Below the pieces are notes generated by a model that saw only the letters and a program-made list of their open reading frames with translations, ran no database searches and had not been told where the DNA came from. Source: Thermohalobaculum sp035527255 (lineage in GTDB: Bacteria > Pseudomonadota > Alphaproteobacteria > Rhodobacterales > Rhodobacteraceae). From it: 30,499 nucleotides of DNA. Position 1 is the stretch's first letter. Each line of letters begins with the position of its first letter. This document shows positions 19,369 to 26,601 of the stretch, piece after piece. A program made the position numbers and the translations under genes. The DNA is taken from positions 1 through 30,499 of the forward strand of contig DATLAW010000207.1 of the NCBI GenBank assembly GCA_035527255.1, written 5' to 3'.

Positions 19369-20631
19369 ATGATCACCCGCGACCGTGCCTATTTCCTGCT
19401 GCTAAATATCGGGCATTTCCTCGATCATCTGTTCACGCTGATCTTCGCCACTGTCGCGGCGCTGGCGCTGCACCGGGAATGGGGGCTCGGCTATGCCGCG
19501 TTGCTGGTCTATGCGACGCCTGGTTTCTTCGCCTTCGGCGTCTTTGCCCTGCCCGCCGGCTGGTTGGCTGACAAATGGAGTCGCGACGGCATGATGTGCG
19601 TGTTCTTCATCGGCATCGGCCTTGCGTCGATTGCCACCAGCTTCGCCGCGAGCCCGCTGCAGATCGGCATCGGGCTGTTCGTCATCGGGATGTTCGCGGC
19701 GATCTATCACCCGGTCGGCCTCGCCATTGTTACCGGCCGGTGGCGCAACACCGGAATGCGGATCGCCGCCAATGGGGTGTTTGGCAACCTCGGTGTCGCA
19801 AGTGCGGCGCTGATCACCGGGTATCTGATCGACAATGGCGGCTGGCGCATGGCTTTCGTGCTGCCGGGGCTGTTCTCGATTGCCATGGGATTAATTTATA
19901 TGGCGCTGCGCTGGGACGGCATTGGCGAGGAGAAACGGACGCCGGAGAAGGCGGCAGCTTCCTCCGGTGCCGCCGTCGATCCCGGTCACCGGGCGCTGTT
20001 GATGCGGGTGTCGGGGATAGTGTTCCTGACCACGGCTGTATCCTCGATCATCTTTCAGTCGACGACGTTTGCCCTGCCGAAGATCTTCGACGAGCGGCTT
20101 CAGGGCCTGGCGGCCAGCCTGGCCGCCAGCCTGTCGGCGCGGCTCGACAGTGTCGCGGTGCCGGGGCAGGCCGACGTGGCGACCATGGTCGGCGCGCTGG
20201 CCTTCACGGTGTTTGCGGTGGCGTCGATGGCGCAGCTCATCGTTGGCAGCATGCTCGACCGGTTCGGCCCGCGTCGGGTGTTCATGGGCGTTGCGCTGAT
20301 CCAGATCGTGTTTTTCTCGGCGATGCCGGGGCTGACCGATGGCATCGCGCTGGCGGTGGCGTTGGGGTTCATGCTGGGGGCCTTCGGCCAAATCCCGATC
20401 AACGACTACATGATCGGCAAGATGGCCAGCGGGCCGTTCCGGGCGCGCATATATGCCGTCCGCTACGTCGTCAGCTTCACGGTGCTGGCCGCCGCGTTGC
20501 CGCTGATCGCCTTCGTCTACGACAATTGGGGTTTCGATACGCTGTTCCGAATTCTGGCTGTGACGGCCCTGGTGATCCTGATCGCCGTCGCCTGCCTGCC
20601 CCGGCGGTTGCCGGAACCTGCGCCAGCATAA
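19369..20631 (+). CDS. MFS transporter, fosmidomycin-resistance (Fsr)-like
   Basis: A 420-residue protein with about 12 transmembrane segments, in two six-helix halves separated by a charged loop around residues 185-200 (EEKRTPEKAAAS). The first helix carries NIGHFLDHLF, and the conserved loop after helix 2 is GWLADKWSRDGMM; the second-half equivalent is GSMLDRFGPRRVF. This pattern resembles the Fsr-type drug-efflux branch of the major facilitator superfamily. The substrate is unknown; a neighbouring oxidoreductase hints at a metabolite exporter but proves nothing. The start is supported by GGAGG 8 bases upstream. An extra hydrophilic stretch at ~245-265 (LAASLAASLSARLDSVAVPG) sits between helices 7 and 8. 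Confidence 0.85.
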   Translation: MITRDRAYFLLLNIGHFLDHLFTLIFATVAALALHREWGLGYAALLVYATPGFFAFGVFALPAGWLADKWSRDGMMCVFFIGIGLASIATSFAASPLQIGIGLFVIGMFAAIYHPVGLAIVTGRWRNTGMRIAANGVFGNLGVASAALITGYLIDNGGWRMAFVLPGLFSIAMGLIYMALRWDGIGEEKRTPEKAAASSGAAVDPGHRALLMRVSGIVFLTTAVSSIIFQSTTFALPKIFDERLQGLAASLAASLSARLDSVAVPGQADVATMVGALAFTVFAVASMAQLIVGSMLDRFGPRRVFMGVALIQIVFFSAMPGLTDGIALAVALGFMLGAFGQIPINDYMIGKMASGPFRARIYAVRYVVSFTVLAAALPLIAFVYDNWGFDTLFRILAVTALVILIAVACLPRRLPEPAPA

Positions 20632-20693
20632 CAAATCCGCCTTTGTGGGTCGGACTGCGGGCGTTAGTGTTCGCGAAGTAAAAGAGGCCGCAT

Positions 20694-21239
20694 ATGACTG
20701 ACGACAAGAAAGCCGGTGAGGCAGAGCTTTATGCCCTGCTCGATGCCCACGGCATCACTTACGCCCACCATACCCACCCGGCCCTGTTCACCGTGGCGGA
20801 TTCCCAGGCGTTGCGCGGCGAACTGCCGGGCGGGCATGTCAAGAACATGTTCATGAAGGACAAGAAGGGGGCGATCTGGCTCGCCACTTGCCTTGAAGAC
20901 CGGCAGATCCGGATCCGCGATCTGGAGAAGGAGATCGGCGCCAAGAATCTGTCGTTCGGCCGGGAGGACCTGCTGTGGGATGTCCTCGGTGTGCGCCCCG
21001 GTGCTGTCACCCCCTTCGGTCTGATCAACGATGGTGCGCTCCCACAGGTGCAAGTGGCGCTCGATGCCCAGATGCTGGAGCACGACCCGCTAAATTTTCA
21101 TCCGCTGCACAACGAAGCGACAACGACGATCTCGACGGTCGGCTTTCTGAAGTTCCTGACCCTGACCGGCCACCAACCGGTTCTGGTCGATTTCGACCGG
21201 CTGGAGGCGATGGAGCGCACCCGGCAGGTGGCGGAATGA
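20694..21239 (+). CDS. prdX: YbaK/PrdX-type trans-editing protein (Ala-tRNA-Pro deacylase)
   Basis: A 181-residue stand-alone relative of the prolyl-tRNA synthetase editing domain. It has the order HTHPALFTVAD, GGHVKNMFMKDKKGAIWLATC with the conserved Lys50 needed by ProXp-ala enzymes, and LLGVRPG-type DVLGVRPGAVTPFGLIND. It ends NEATTTISTVGFLKFLTLTGHQP. PrdX/ProXp-ala hydrolyses Ala-tRNA(Pro) formed in error by ProRS lacking an internal editing domain, a situation usual in Alphaproteobacteria. The start has AGAGG 8 bases upstream. It lies before the CnoX gene with a 75-base gap. Confidence 0.92.
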   Translation: MTDDKKAGEAELYALLDAHGITYAHHTHPALFTVADSQALRGELPGGHVKNMFMKDKKGAIWLATCLEDRQIRIRDLEKEIGAKNLSFGREDLLWDVLGVRPGAVTPFGLINDGALPQVQVALDAQMLEHDPLNFHPLHNEATTTISTVGFLKFLTLTGHQPVLVDFDRLEAMERTRQVAE

Positions 21240-21314
21240 TCACGGTCAGCAATTGCCGCCGAGCCCCGCAAGCCCTATGTGGGGCGGTAAGTGCATGAAG
21301 ATCGAGGAGCGGAA

Positions 21315-22241
21315 ATGATTGAGCTCGGCAATGGCCCGACGGCGCCACAGGCCAACCAGGGCCAGCAGGCCGCTGATCTGGTGAAGGATACGACCGACGC
21401 CAGCTTCATGGCCGATGTCATTGAGGCGTCGCGCGAGACGCCGGTGATCGTTGATTTCTGGGCGCCATGGTGCGGTCCATGCAAACAGCTTGGCCCGATG
21501 CTGGAGCAGGCGGTCAAGGCCGCCAAGGGCGCGGTCCGGATGGTCAAGGTCAATATCGACGAGAACCAGCAGGTCGCGGCCCAGCTGCGGGTGCAGTCGA
21601 TCCCGGCTGTCTTCGCTTTTGCCGGCGGCCAGCCGGTCGACGCCTTCATGGGTGCCCTACCCGCTTCCGAGATCGCGGCCTTCGTCAAGAAGCTGGTCGA
21701 CCTCGGTGGCGGCGACGGGCTGGTTGAGGCGCTGGATCAGGCGGATGAGTTGCTGGAGACCGGAGCGGCCGCCGATGCGGCGCAGATATACGCCGCGGTG
21801 TTGGCCGAGGATCCCGCGAACGCCCGTGCATTGGCTGGGTTGGCTCGCGCCCACCTTGTGGCCGGGAATATTGAGATGGCCAAGCAGACGCTGGCAATGG
21901 CGGCGCCCGAGATCGCCAACGATCCCACCATCGTCGCCGTCCGCGCCGCCATCGAATTGACGGAGATGACCCAGGACACCGGCGAGGTGTCGGTCCTCAA
22001 GGCCAAGGTGGAGGCAGATCCGGACGACCACCAGGCCCGTTACGATCTTGCGCTGGCGCTACTGGCGGGCAAGGATAGCGATGGCGCGGTCGAGACCCTG
22101 CTGGAACTGTTCCGCCGCGACCGCGAGTGGAACGAAGGTGCTGCCAAGGAGCAGTTGTTCAAGCTGTTCGACAGTCTCGGCCCAAAAGACCCGCTGACCC
22201 TGAAGGGGCGGCGGCGGTTGTCGTCGATGATCTTTGCTTGA
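21315..22241 (+). CDS. cnoX: Thioredoxin-TPR co-chaperone CnoX (YbbN)
   Basis: A 308-residue protein with an N-terminal thioredoxin domain (about 25-130) and a C-terminal TPR-like helical region (about 140-308, ending PLTLKGRRRLSSMIF as usual for the family). The redox motif is WCGPC with Cys53 and Cys56, so unlike E. coli CnoX, which lacks this redox-active site, it should be an active thioredoxin; Caulobacter-type CnoX is the better model. It holds unfolded or oxidised clients for GroEL/DnaK. ATG 21315 is chosen because GAGGAGCGG lies just upstream; GTG 21291 is in frame but unsupported. First of a conserved three-gene run with the Lon-N-domain and Trm112 genes. Confidence 0.92.
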   Translation: MIELGNGPTAPQANQGQQAADLVKDTTDASFMADVIEASRETPVIVDFWAPWCGPCKQLGPMLEQAVKAAKGAVRMVKVNIDENQQVAAQLRVQSIPAVFAFAGGQPVDAFMGALPASEIAAFVKKLVDLGGGDGLVEALDQADELLETGAAADAAQIYAAVLAEDPANARALAGLARAHLVAGNIEMAKQTLAMAAPEIANDPTIVAVRAAIELTEMTQDTGEVSVLKAKVEADPDDHQARYDLALALLAGKDSDGAVETLLELFRRDREWNEGAAKEQLFKLFDSLGPKDPLTLKGRRRLSSMIFA

Positions 22242-22269
22242 GGCAGGGATCTTTGCCTGAGGAGAACTG

Positions 22270-22935
22270 ATGGCGCGGCGTTTCGCCCTCGCGGACCTGC
22301 CCGAAGTCATCCCGGTATTCCCGTTGCCGGGGGCGCTGTTATTGCCCCGCGCCCGGTTGCCGCTGAACATTTTTGAGCCGCGCTACCTCGCAATGCTGGA
22401 TGATGTGCTGCGCTCGGACCACCGTCTGATCGGCATGGTCCAGCCCTATGAGAGCCCGTCGCTACCGCCAAAGCTTCACGTCATTGGCTGTGCTGGCCGG
22501 GTTACCAGCCTCAGCGAGACCGAGGACGGGCGCTACCTGATCGCGCTGACCGGAGTTTCACGCTTCCGTATCGGCGCCGAGGTTGATGGGTTCTCCCCCT
22601 ACCGCCGGGTCAGTGCCGAGTGGGCCGACTTCGCCACCGATCTCGGTCAAGCCAAGGACGGAGCCGAGGGCGCCGTGAAATTCAACCGCGCGGAATTCCT
22701 CGCCGTGTTGAAGCGCTATTTCAAGGTGGTGCGGCTGGCATCGGACTGGGACTCGCTCAGCGATGCCGACCCGGAACTGCTGATCAACTCGCTGTCGATG
22801 ATGTGCCCCTTCGCCGTTGAGGAGAAGCAGGCGCTACTGGAAGCCCCACGGCTCTCCGACCGGGTCGAGACCCTGTTGGCGCTGATGCAATTTGTCATCG
22901 CCTCGGGCGGCGACGATGACAGTCAGGTGCAGTGA
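22270..22935 (+). CDS. Lon N-terminal (substrate-binding) domain protein
   Basis: A 221-residue protein consisting of only the LON substrate-binding domain, without AAA+ or protease parts. PVFPLPGALLLPRARLPLNIFEPRYLAMLDD is followed by GCAGRVTSLSETEDGRYLIALTGVSRFRI, both typical, and the C-terminal helical part has LINSLSMMCPFAVEEKQALLEA. Such stand-alone LON proteins are common next to cnoX in Alphaproteobacteria; their exact role, perhaps substrate recognition in quality control, is unsettled. GAGGAG lies 6 bases before the ATG. It ends one base before the Trm112 start, so the two are translated together. Confidence 0.92.
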   Translation: MARRFALADLPEVIPVFPLPGALLLPRARLPLNIFEPRYLAMLDDVLRSDHRLIGMVQPYESPSLPPKLHVIGCAGRVTSLSETEDGRYLIALTGVSRFRIGAEVDGFSPYRRVSAEWADFATDLGQAKDGAEGAVKFNRAEFLAVLKRYFKVVRLASDWDSLSDADPELLINSLSMMCPFAVEEKQALLEAPRLSDRVETLLALMQFVIASGGDDDSQVQ

Positions 22936-22936
22936 G

Positions 22937-23149
22937 ATGACCAATTCTGAATTTGAAGCTGGCCAGACGAATTCCCAGAAACCCAGCCCGAAGCTGCTGG
23001 AGACCCTGGTTTGCCCGGCGTCCGGCGGGCGGCTGGAATACGACGCCGACAAGGCCGAACTGATCTCAAGGACGGCGATGCTCGCCTACCCGATCCGCTC
23101 CGGTATCCCGATCATGCTGATCGACGAGGCGCGCAAGATCGACGGGTGA
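22937..23149 (+). CDS. Trm112 family protein
   Basis: A 70-residue small protein of the Trm112/UPF0434 type: SPKLLETLVCPASGGRLEYD, then LISRTAMLAYPIRSGIPIMLIDEAR. The usual zinc Cys pairs are mostly missing (one Cys, in VCPASGG), as is common in bacterial members. Eukaryotic Trm112 activates methyltransferases; in bacteria the role is inferred only. ATG 22937 follows the Lon-domain gene stop by one base. The alternative upstream in-frame start lies inside that gene and is rejected. Confidence 0.88.
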   Translation: MTNSEFEAGQTNSQKPSPKLLETLVCPASGGRLEYDADKAELISRTAMLAYPIRSGIPIMLIDEARKIDG

Positions 23150-23260
23150 CGGCGCTGCCCGCCCCGTAACTTCGGCTGAATTGGCCCCATCACGCGCGCC
23201 ACGCGACCAAATTGCGCCTCGTCGCGCGCGAACAGACCCGCTAGACTCCCCCACAGTCAG

Positions 23261-23280
23261 GGCCGGCTCCATTCCCGGCC
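23261..23280. other. Hairpin in the leader of the DUF1538 operon
   Basis: GGCCGG (23261-23266) pairs with CCGGCC (23275-23280) around an eight-base loop, 20 bases before the umpA start. It sits next to the ribosome binding site (GAGG at 23290-23293), so it could tune initiation, or it could be a terminator for the Trm112 gene without a U-tract. I cannot tell which. The remainder of 23150-23299 shows no convincing promoter. Confidence 0.3.
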
Positions 23281-23299
23281 AAACGATCCGAGGCACGTC

Positions 23300-24043
23300 A
23301 TGGGAGCCGTCAAGGGAGCGCTGAGCCTGTTCGGGGGGACCCTCCGCGACCTCGCTCCGATTGTCTTGATCGTCGCCTTCTTCCAGATCGCTGTTATTCG
23401 CCAGCCGGTCGACAACCTGACCGAGATTGCCATCGGTTTCGTGTTTGTTCTGATCGGGTTGGCGATTTTTGTCCGCGGCCTCGAGATGGCCCTGTTCCCC
23501 ATCGGCGAGGCGTTGGCGGAGGCTTTCGTGCGCAAGGGGTCGCTGTTCTGGCTGCTGCTGTTCTCGTTCGCACTGGGCTTTGGCACCACCATCGCCGAGC
23601 CGGCGCTGATCGCGGTCAGCAAGGAGGCGTCCGAGGTCATGGTCGCCGCTGGCGTCATTGATCCGGGGCCGGGCAGCGCTGTGGGTTTTGCCCGGGCATT
23701 GCGCTACACTGTTGCCGTCTCGGTCGGGGTCGCGCTGGTCATCGGGGTCTTCAGGATCCTGAAAGGCTGGCCGGTCCAGTGGCTGGTCATCGGTGGCTAT
23801 GCCATCGTGGTCGGATTGACGGCAATTGCCCCGGAGGAGATCATCGGCATCGCCTATGACAGCGGCGGGGTGACGACCTCGACGATTACCGTGCCGCTGG
23901 TCACTGCACTCGGCGTTGGGCTTGCCAGCATGATCAAGGGGCGCAACCCGATGATCGAGGGTTTTGGCCTGATCGCCTTCGCCAGCCTGATGCCGATTAT
24001 TTTCGTTTTGATCTTCGGAATCGTGGTCCACGCATGGTCATGA
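23300..24043 (+). CDS. umpA: DUF1538 membrane protein, UmpA-type
   Basis: A 247-residue integral membrane protein with about seven hydrophobic segments. It carries two family blocks: FGTTIAEPALIAV at about residues 93-105 and AYDSGGVTTSTITVPLV at about 185-201. DUF1538 proteins in adjacent pairs have been described as UmpA/UmpB, a two-component Na+(Li+,K+)/H+ antiporter in Halomonas, so a cation/proton exchange role is the best guess. The conserved Glu and Asp in the two blocks are candidate ion-binding residues. It overlaps the next DUF1538 gene by 10 bases. The downstream PII-like and CBS genes suggest control by nucleotides. Confidence 0.85.
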   Translation: MGAVKGALSLFGGTLRDLAPIVLIVAFFQIAVIRQPVDNLTEIAIGFVFVLIGLAIFVRGLEMALFPIGEALAEAFVRKGSLFWLLLFSFALGFGTTIAEPALIAVSKEASEVMVAAGVIDPGPGSAVGFARALRYTVAVSVGVALVIGVFRILKGWPVQWLVIGGYAIVVGLTAIAPEEIIGIAYDSGGVTTSTITVPLVTALGVGLASMIKGRNPMIEGFGLIAFASLMPIIFVLIFGIVVHAWS

Positions 24044-24849
24044 CCCTTGTCTCCGACCTGATGCGTACCCTGGCAGCGACTGTGCTCGATGTCACGCCGA
24101 TTGCCACCATCCTGCTCGGCTTTCAGCTCGGTGTGTTGCGCCAGAAGATCGCCAATCTGCGCCGAGTCCTGATCGGCTCCGTCTATGTGGTTCTCGGACT
24201 TGGGTTCTTCCTGTTCGGCCTCGAACACGCGCTGTTCCCGCTCGGCAAGGTGATGGCCACGCAACTGACCGATCCGGCGTTTGTCGGTGGCGGCAGGCCA
24301 ACCGCCGAGCTTGCCTGGTACGATTATTACTGGACCTATGTGTTTGCCTTCACCATTGGTTTCGCCACCACAATCGCCGAGCCGGCGCTGATCGCCGTCG
24401 CCCTGAAGGCACGCGAAGTGTCCGGCGGCACGGTCGGGTCGTGGGGGCTGCGGATCGCCGTCGCCCTCGGCGTTGCCGTCAGCCTGGCGGTCGGTTCGTT
24501 CCGGATCGTGACCGGAACGCCGCTCTATCTTTACATGATCGCCGGATATGTGATTGTCGTCGTGCAGACACTGTACGCGCCACGCATGATCGTGCCGCTG
24601 GCTTATGACAGCGGTGGGGTCACGACATCGACGGTGACCGTGCCGCTGGTGGCGGCGCTCGGTCTGGGTTTGGCCTCGACCGTGCCGGGGCGCAGCCCGC
24701 TGCTCGACGGTTTTGGCATGATTGCGCTGGCCAGCCTGTTTCCGATGATCACGGTGATGGGCTATGCCCAGATCAGCGAATGGATGGAAAATAGACGTCC
24801 GCGTGCGAATGATCGCGACGCGGCGAGCGAGGAGGGGAGCAGTCGATGA
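24034..24849 (+). CDS. umpB: DUF1538 membrane protein, UmpB-type
   Basis: A 271-residue partner of the preceding protein, with the same blocks FATTIAEPALIAV (~109-121) and AYDSGGVTTSTVTVPLV (~189-205), so the two are paralogues. Differences are a longer loop before the first block (GGGRPTAELAWYDYYWTY) and a charged cytoplasmic tail (ENRRPRANDRDAASEEG). Presumably the two chains form a heteromeric antiporter. The first ATG at 24034 is used; ATG 24040 would give a four-base ATGA overlap with the upstream stop and is equally possible. Its stop overlaps the start of the PII-like gene (ATGA). Confidence 0.85.
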   Translation: MVMTLVSDLMRTLAATVLDVTPIATILLGFQLGVLRQKIANLRRVLIGSVYVVLGLGFFLFGLEHALFPLGKVMATQLTDPAFVGGGRPTAELAWYDYYWTYVFAFTIGFATTIAEPALIAVALKAREVSGGTVGSWGLRIAVALGVAVSLAVGSFRIVTGTPLYLYMIAGYVIVVVQTLYAPRMIVPLAYDSGGVTTSTVTVPLVAALGLGLASTVPGRSPLLDGFGMIALASLFPMITVMGYAQISEWMENRRPRANDRDAASEEGSSR

Positions 24850-25199
24850 AGTTCAAACTTCTGGTGGTGATGACTGAAAACGATCTGACCGACCTGGTGA
24901 TAGAGACCGCCCGCGCCCACGGCGCGACCGGCTGCACGGTCATCACCAATGCCAGGGGCGAGGGTCTTAAGCCGGCGAAGACCTTCCTCGGCCTTACTGT
25001 CGCCGGGCAGCGCGACATGATCTTGCTGATGGTCGAGGCACATCGCAGCCGGGATATTCTTGAGGAGATTGGCGCCGCCTGCCGGTTCGATATCGATCCG
25101 GGTGCCGGTGTCGCGTTCCAGATTGACATCGAGGATGCGATTGGGCTGCGAGCCCAGATCGAAACCATTCAGCAAGGAATTGGCGAGGAGGATTTGTAA
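24846..25199 (+). CDS. Divergent PII-like signalling protein
   Basis: A 117-residue PII-fold protein. FKLLVVMTENDLTDLVIETA and HGATGCTVITNARGEG match the first half of GlnB/GlnK. The T-loop is short (KPAKTFLGLTVAGQ) and lacks the Tyr that is uridylylated in GlnB. The B-loop signature TGxxGDGKIFV is replaced by FDIDPGAGVAFQI. It is therefore not a standard nitrogen sensor; a transport-associated PII-like protein binding a nucleotide is more likely. GAGGAGGGGAG precedes the ATG. The start overlaps the umpB stop (ATGA) and the stop overlaps the CBS gene start (TAATG). The DUF1538 pair is its probable partner. Confidence 0.85.
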   Translation: MKFKLLVVMTENDLTDLVIETARAHGATGCTVITNARGEGLKPAKTFLGLTVAGQRDMILLMVEAHRSRDILEEIGAACRFDIDPGAGVAFQIDIEDAIGLRAQIETIQQGIGEEDL

Positions 25200-25609
25200 T
25201 GGCAGACCCGAACGTCAAAGTGGCCGACCTGATGCGGACAGCGCTCCATAGGATTGATGGTCTGGCCAGCGTGAAGGAAGCGATCGAGGAGATGAGCCGT
25301 CTCGGCGTCAGTTCGCTGGTGATCGAACGCCGCAATGTGGACGATGAATTCGGTGTCGTCACAGTGCGCGACATCGCCGCGAAGGTTGTCGCCGAGAACA
25401 AGTCGATTGCCCGGACCAGCGTCTACGAGGTGATGACCAAGCCGGCGCTGACGGTGTCGTTCGATATGAACGTGAAATATGCGATCCGGATGCTGTCGCG
25501 GTTCGGTATCAACCGGGCGCTGGTGACAAGGGACGACGAGCTTGTCGGCCTGGTGACCCTGCGCGACATGGTGGTCGGATACGCCGCCAAGGCAGAAACC
25601 GGGGAGTGA
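25199..25609 (+). CDS. Two-CBS-domain protein
   Basis: A 136-residue protein made of a CBS pair (Bateman module) and nothing else. CBS1 runs from VADLMRTALHRIDGLASVKE to FGVVTVRDIAAKVV, and CBS2 from VYEVMTKPALTVSFDMNVKY to LVGLVTLRDMVVG. Such modules bind adenine nucleotides or S-adenosyl compounds and regulate partner proteins. Its start overlaps the PII-like stop by one base, so it is the fourth gene of the DUF1538 operon and probably a second regulatory input for that transporter. No DNA-binding or catalytic part is present. Confidence 0.88.
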   Translation: MADPNVKVADLMRTALHRIDGLASVKEAIEEMSRLGVSSLVIERRNVDDEFGVVTVRDIAAKVVAENKSIARTSVYEVMTKPALTVSFDMNVKYAIRMLSRFGINRALVTRDDELVGLVTLRDMVVGYAAKAETGE

Positions 25610-25620
25610 GCGTGGCGCGG

Positions 25621-25647
25621 CCCCGCCGCAACTGACGCGATGCGGGG
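25621..25647. terminator. Weak hairpin after the DUF1538 operon
   Basis: CCCCGC (25621-25626) pairs with GCGGGG (25642-25647) across a 15-base loop, 11 bases after the CBS gene stop. There is no U-tract, so it is a poor intrinsic terminator. It may separate the operon from the DMT transporter gene or be chance in GC-rich DNA. Confidence 0.22.
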
Positions 25648-25664
25648 AACGAACAGGGGGCGCA

Positions 25665-26570
25665 ATGGAGCTTTGGATACCGATCACCATCTTCGCGGCG
25701 TTCCTGCAGAACCTCCGCTCGGCTTTGCAAAAGCACATCAAGGGGCGGCTGTCGACGGTGGGAGCGGCCTATGCGCGCTTCATCTACGCCTGGCCGATCG
25801 CGCTGGTCTATGTCATCGGGCTGCATCAGGTTGGCGGGCTGGCCTGGCCGACACCGAACGGGCAGTTTCTGCTTTATTGCCTGCTGGGCGGGGTCAGCCA
25901 GATCCTGTTCACGGTGCTGCTGCTGTGGATGTTCTCGTTTCGCAGTTTCGCTGTCGGCACCACCTTCTCGAAGCTCGAGGTCATCATGGTCGCCGGGCTG
26001 AGTGCGGCGATCCTCGGTGACGGGCTTTCGATGACGGCGGTGATTGCTGTTGGCCTCAGTGCGGTCGGGGTGATCTGTCTGTCGATGAACCAGGCCAACC
26101 TGACCCTCGGCGCGCTGTGGTCCGGCCTGATCGAAAAGCCGACGTTGATCGGCCTGTTGTCGGCGGCCTGCCTCGGCGCCTCGTCGGTTTTTTATCGCGG
26201 CGGCGCGCTGGCGCTTGGCCATGACAACATCGCCATGGCGGCGGGCTTCACGCTGGCGGTCAGTGTCGTGTTGCAGACGGTGATCATGGGCGTCTGGATC
26301 ATCTGGCGCGAGCCTGGCGAATTGACACAAGTCTTCCGCCACTGGCGCTGGGCCGCACCTGTCGGGGTTGCCGGGGCGCTCGGCTCGATCTGCTGGTTCA
26401 CTGCTTTTACCATCCAGAACGCCACCCATGTTCGCGCCGTGGGCCAGATCGAACTGGTGTTTACTTTCATTGCCACGGTTGTCTTCTTCCACGAGAAAGT
26501 TAGCCGCATCGAGGTCATCGGCATCGTGCTGGTTGCGGGGGCAATCTTGTTGCTGTTGTTGGCGGGGTAG
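25665..26570 (+). CDS. DMT (EamA) family transporter
   Basis: A 301-residue integral membrane protein with about ten transmembrane helices forming two EamA repeats: first half to about residue 140, with FRSFAVGTTFSKLEVIMVA, and second half ending NATHVRAVGQIELVFTF...FFHEKVSRIEVIGI. This end-of-repeat pattern is typical of drug/metabolite transporter family members. The substrate cannot be predicted. It follows the DUF1538 operon by 55 bases and may be cotranscribed; GGGGG lies shortly before its ATG. It converges with the hydroxylase gene, 10 bases between stops. Confidence 0.88.
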   Translation: MELWIPITIFAAFLQNLRSALQKHIKGRLSTVGAAYARFIYAWPIALVYVIGLHQVGGLAWPTPNGQFLLYCLLGGVSQILFTVLLLWMFSFRSFAVGTTFSKLEVIMVAGLSAAILGDGLSMTAVIAVGLSAVGVICLSMNQANLTLGALWSGLIEKPTLIGLLSAACLGASSVFYRGGALALGHDNIAMAAGFTLAVSVVLQTVIMGVWIIWREPGELTQVFRHWRWAAPVGVAGALGSICWFTAFTIQNATHVRAVGQIELVFTFIATVVFFHEKVSRIEVIGIVLVAGAILLLLLAG

Positions 26571-26573
26571 GGT

Positions 26574-26601
26574 CTGCGGGTCACAGCGCCTGCCCCCGCA
26601 G
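26574..26601. terminator. Candidate bidirectional hairpin between convergent genes
   Basis: CTGCGGG (26574-26580) pairs with CCCGCAG (26595-26601) around 14 bases. It lies between the DMT stop and the last codons of the convergent hydroxylase gene, where a shared terminator is expected. There is no U-tract on either side, so support is modest. Confidence 0.32.

Noticed and set aside
19575..20681. 368-residue open frame on the plus strand overlapping the MFS gene
   Set aside because: Same-strand shadow of the transporter in another frame; no hydrophobic segments and biased Arg/Gly composition.
25199..25609. CBS protein as an IMP dehydrogenase or chloride-channel fragment
   Set aside because: It contains only the two CBS repeats, starts with its own TAATG-coupled ATG and ends cleanly; there is no trace of a catalytic domain.
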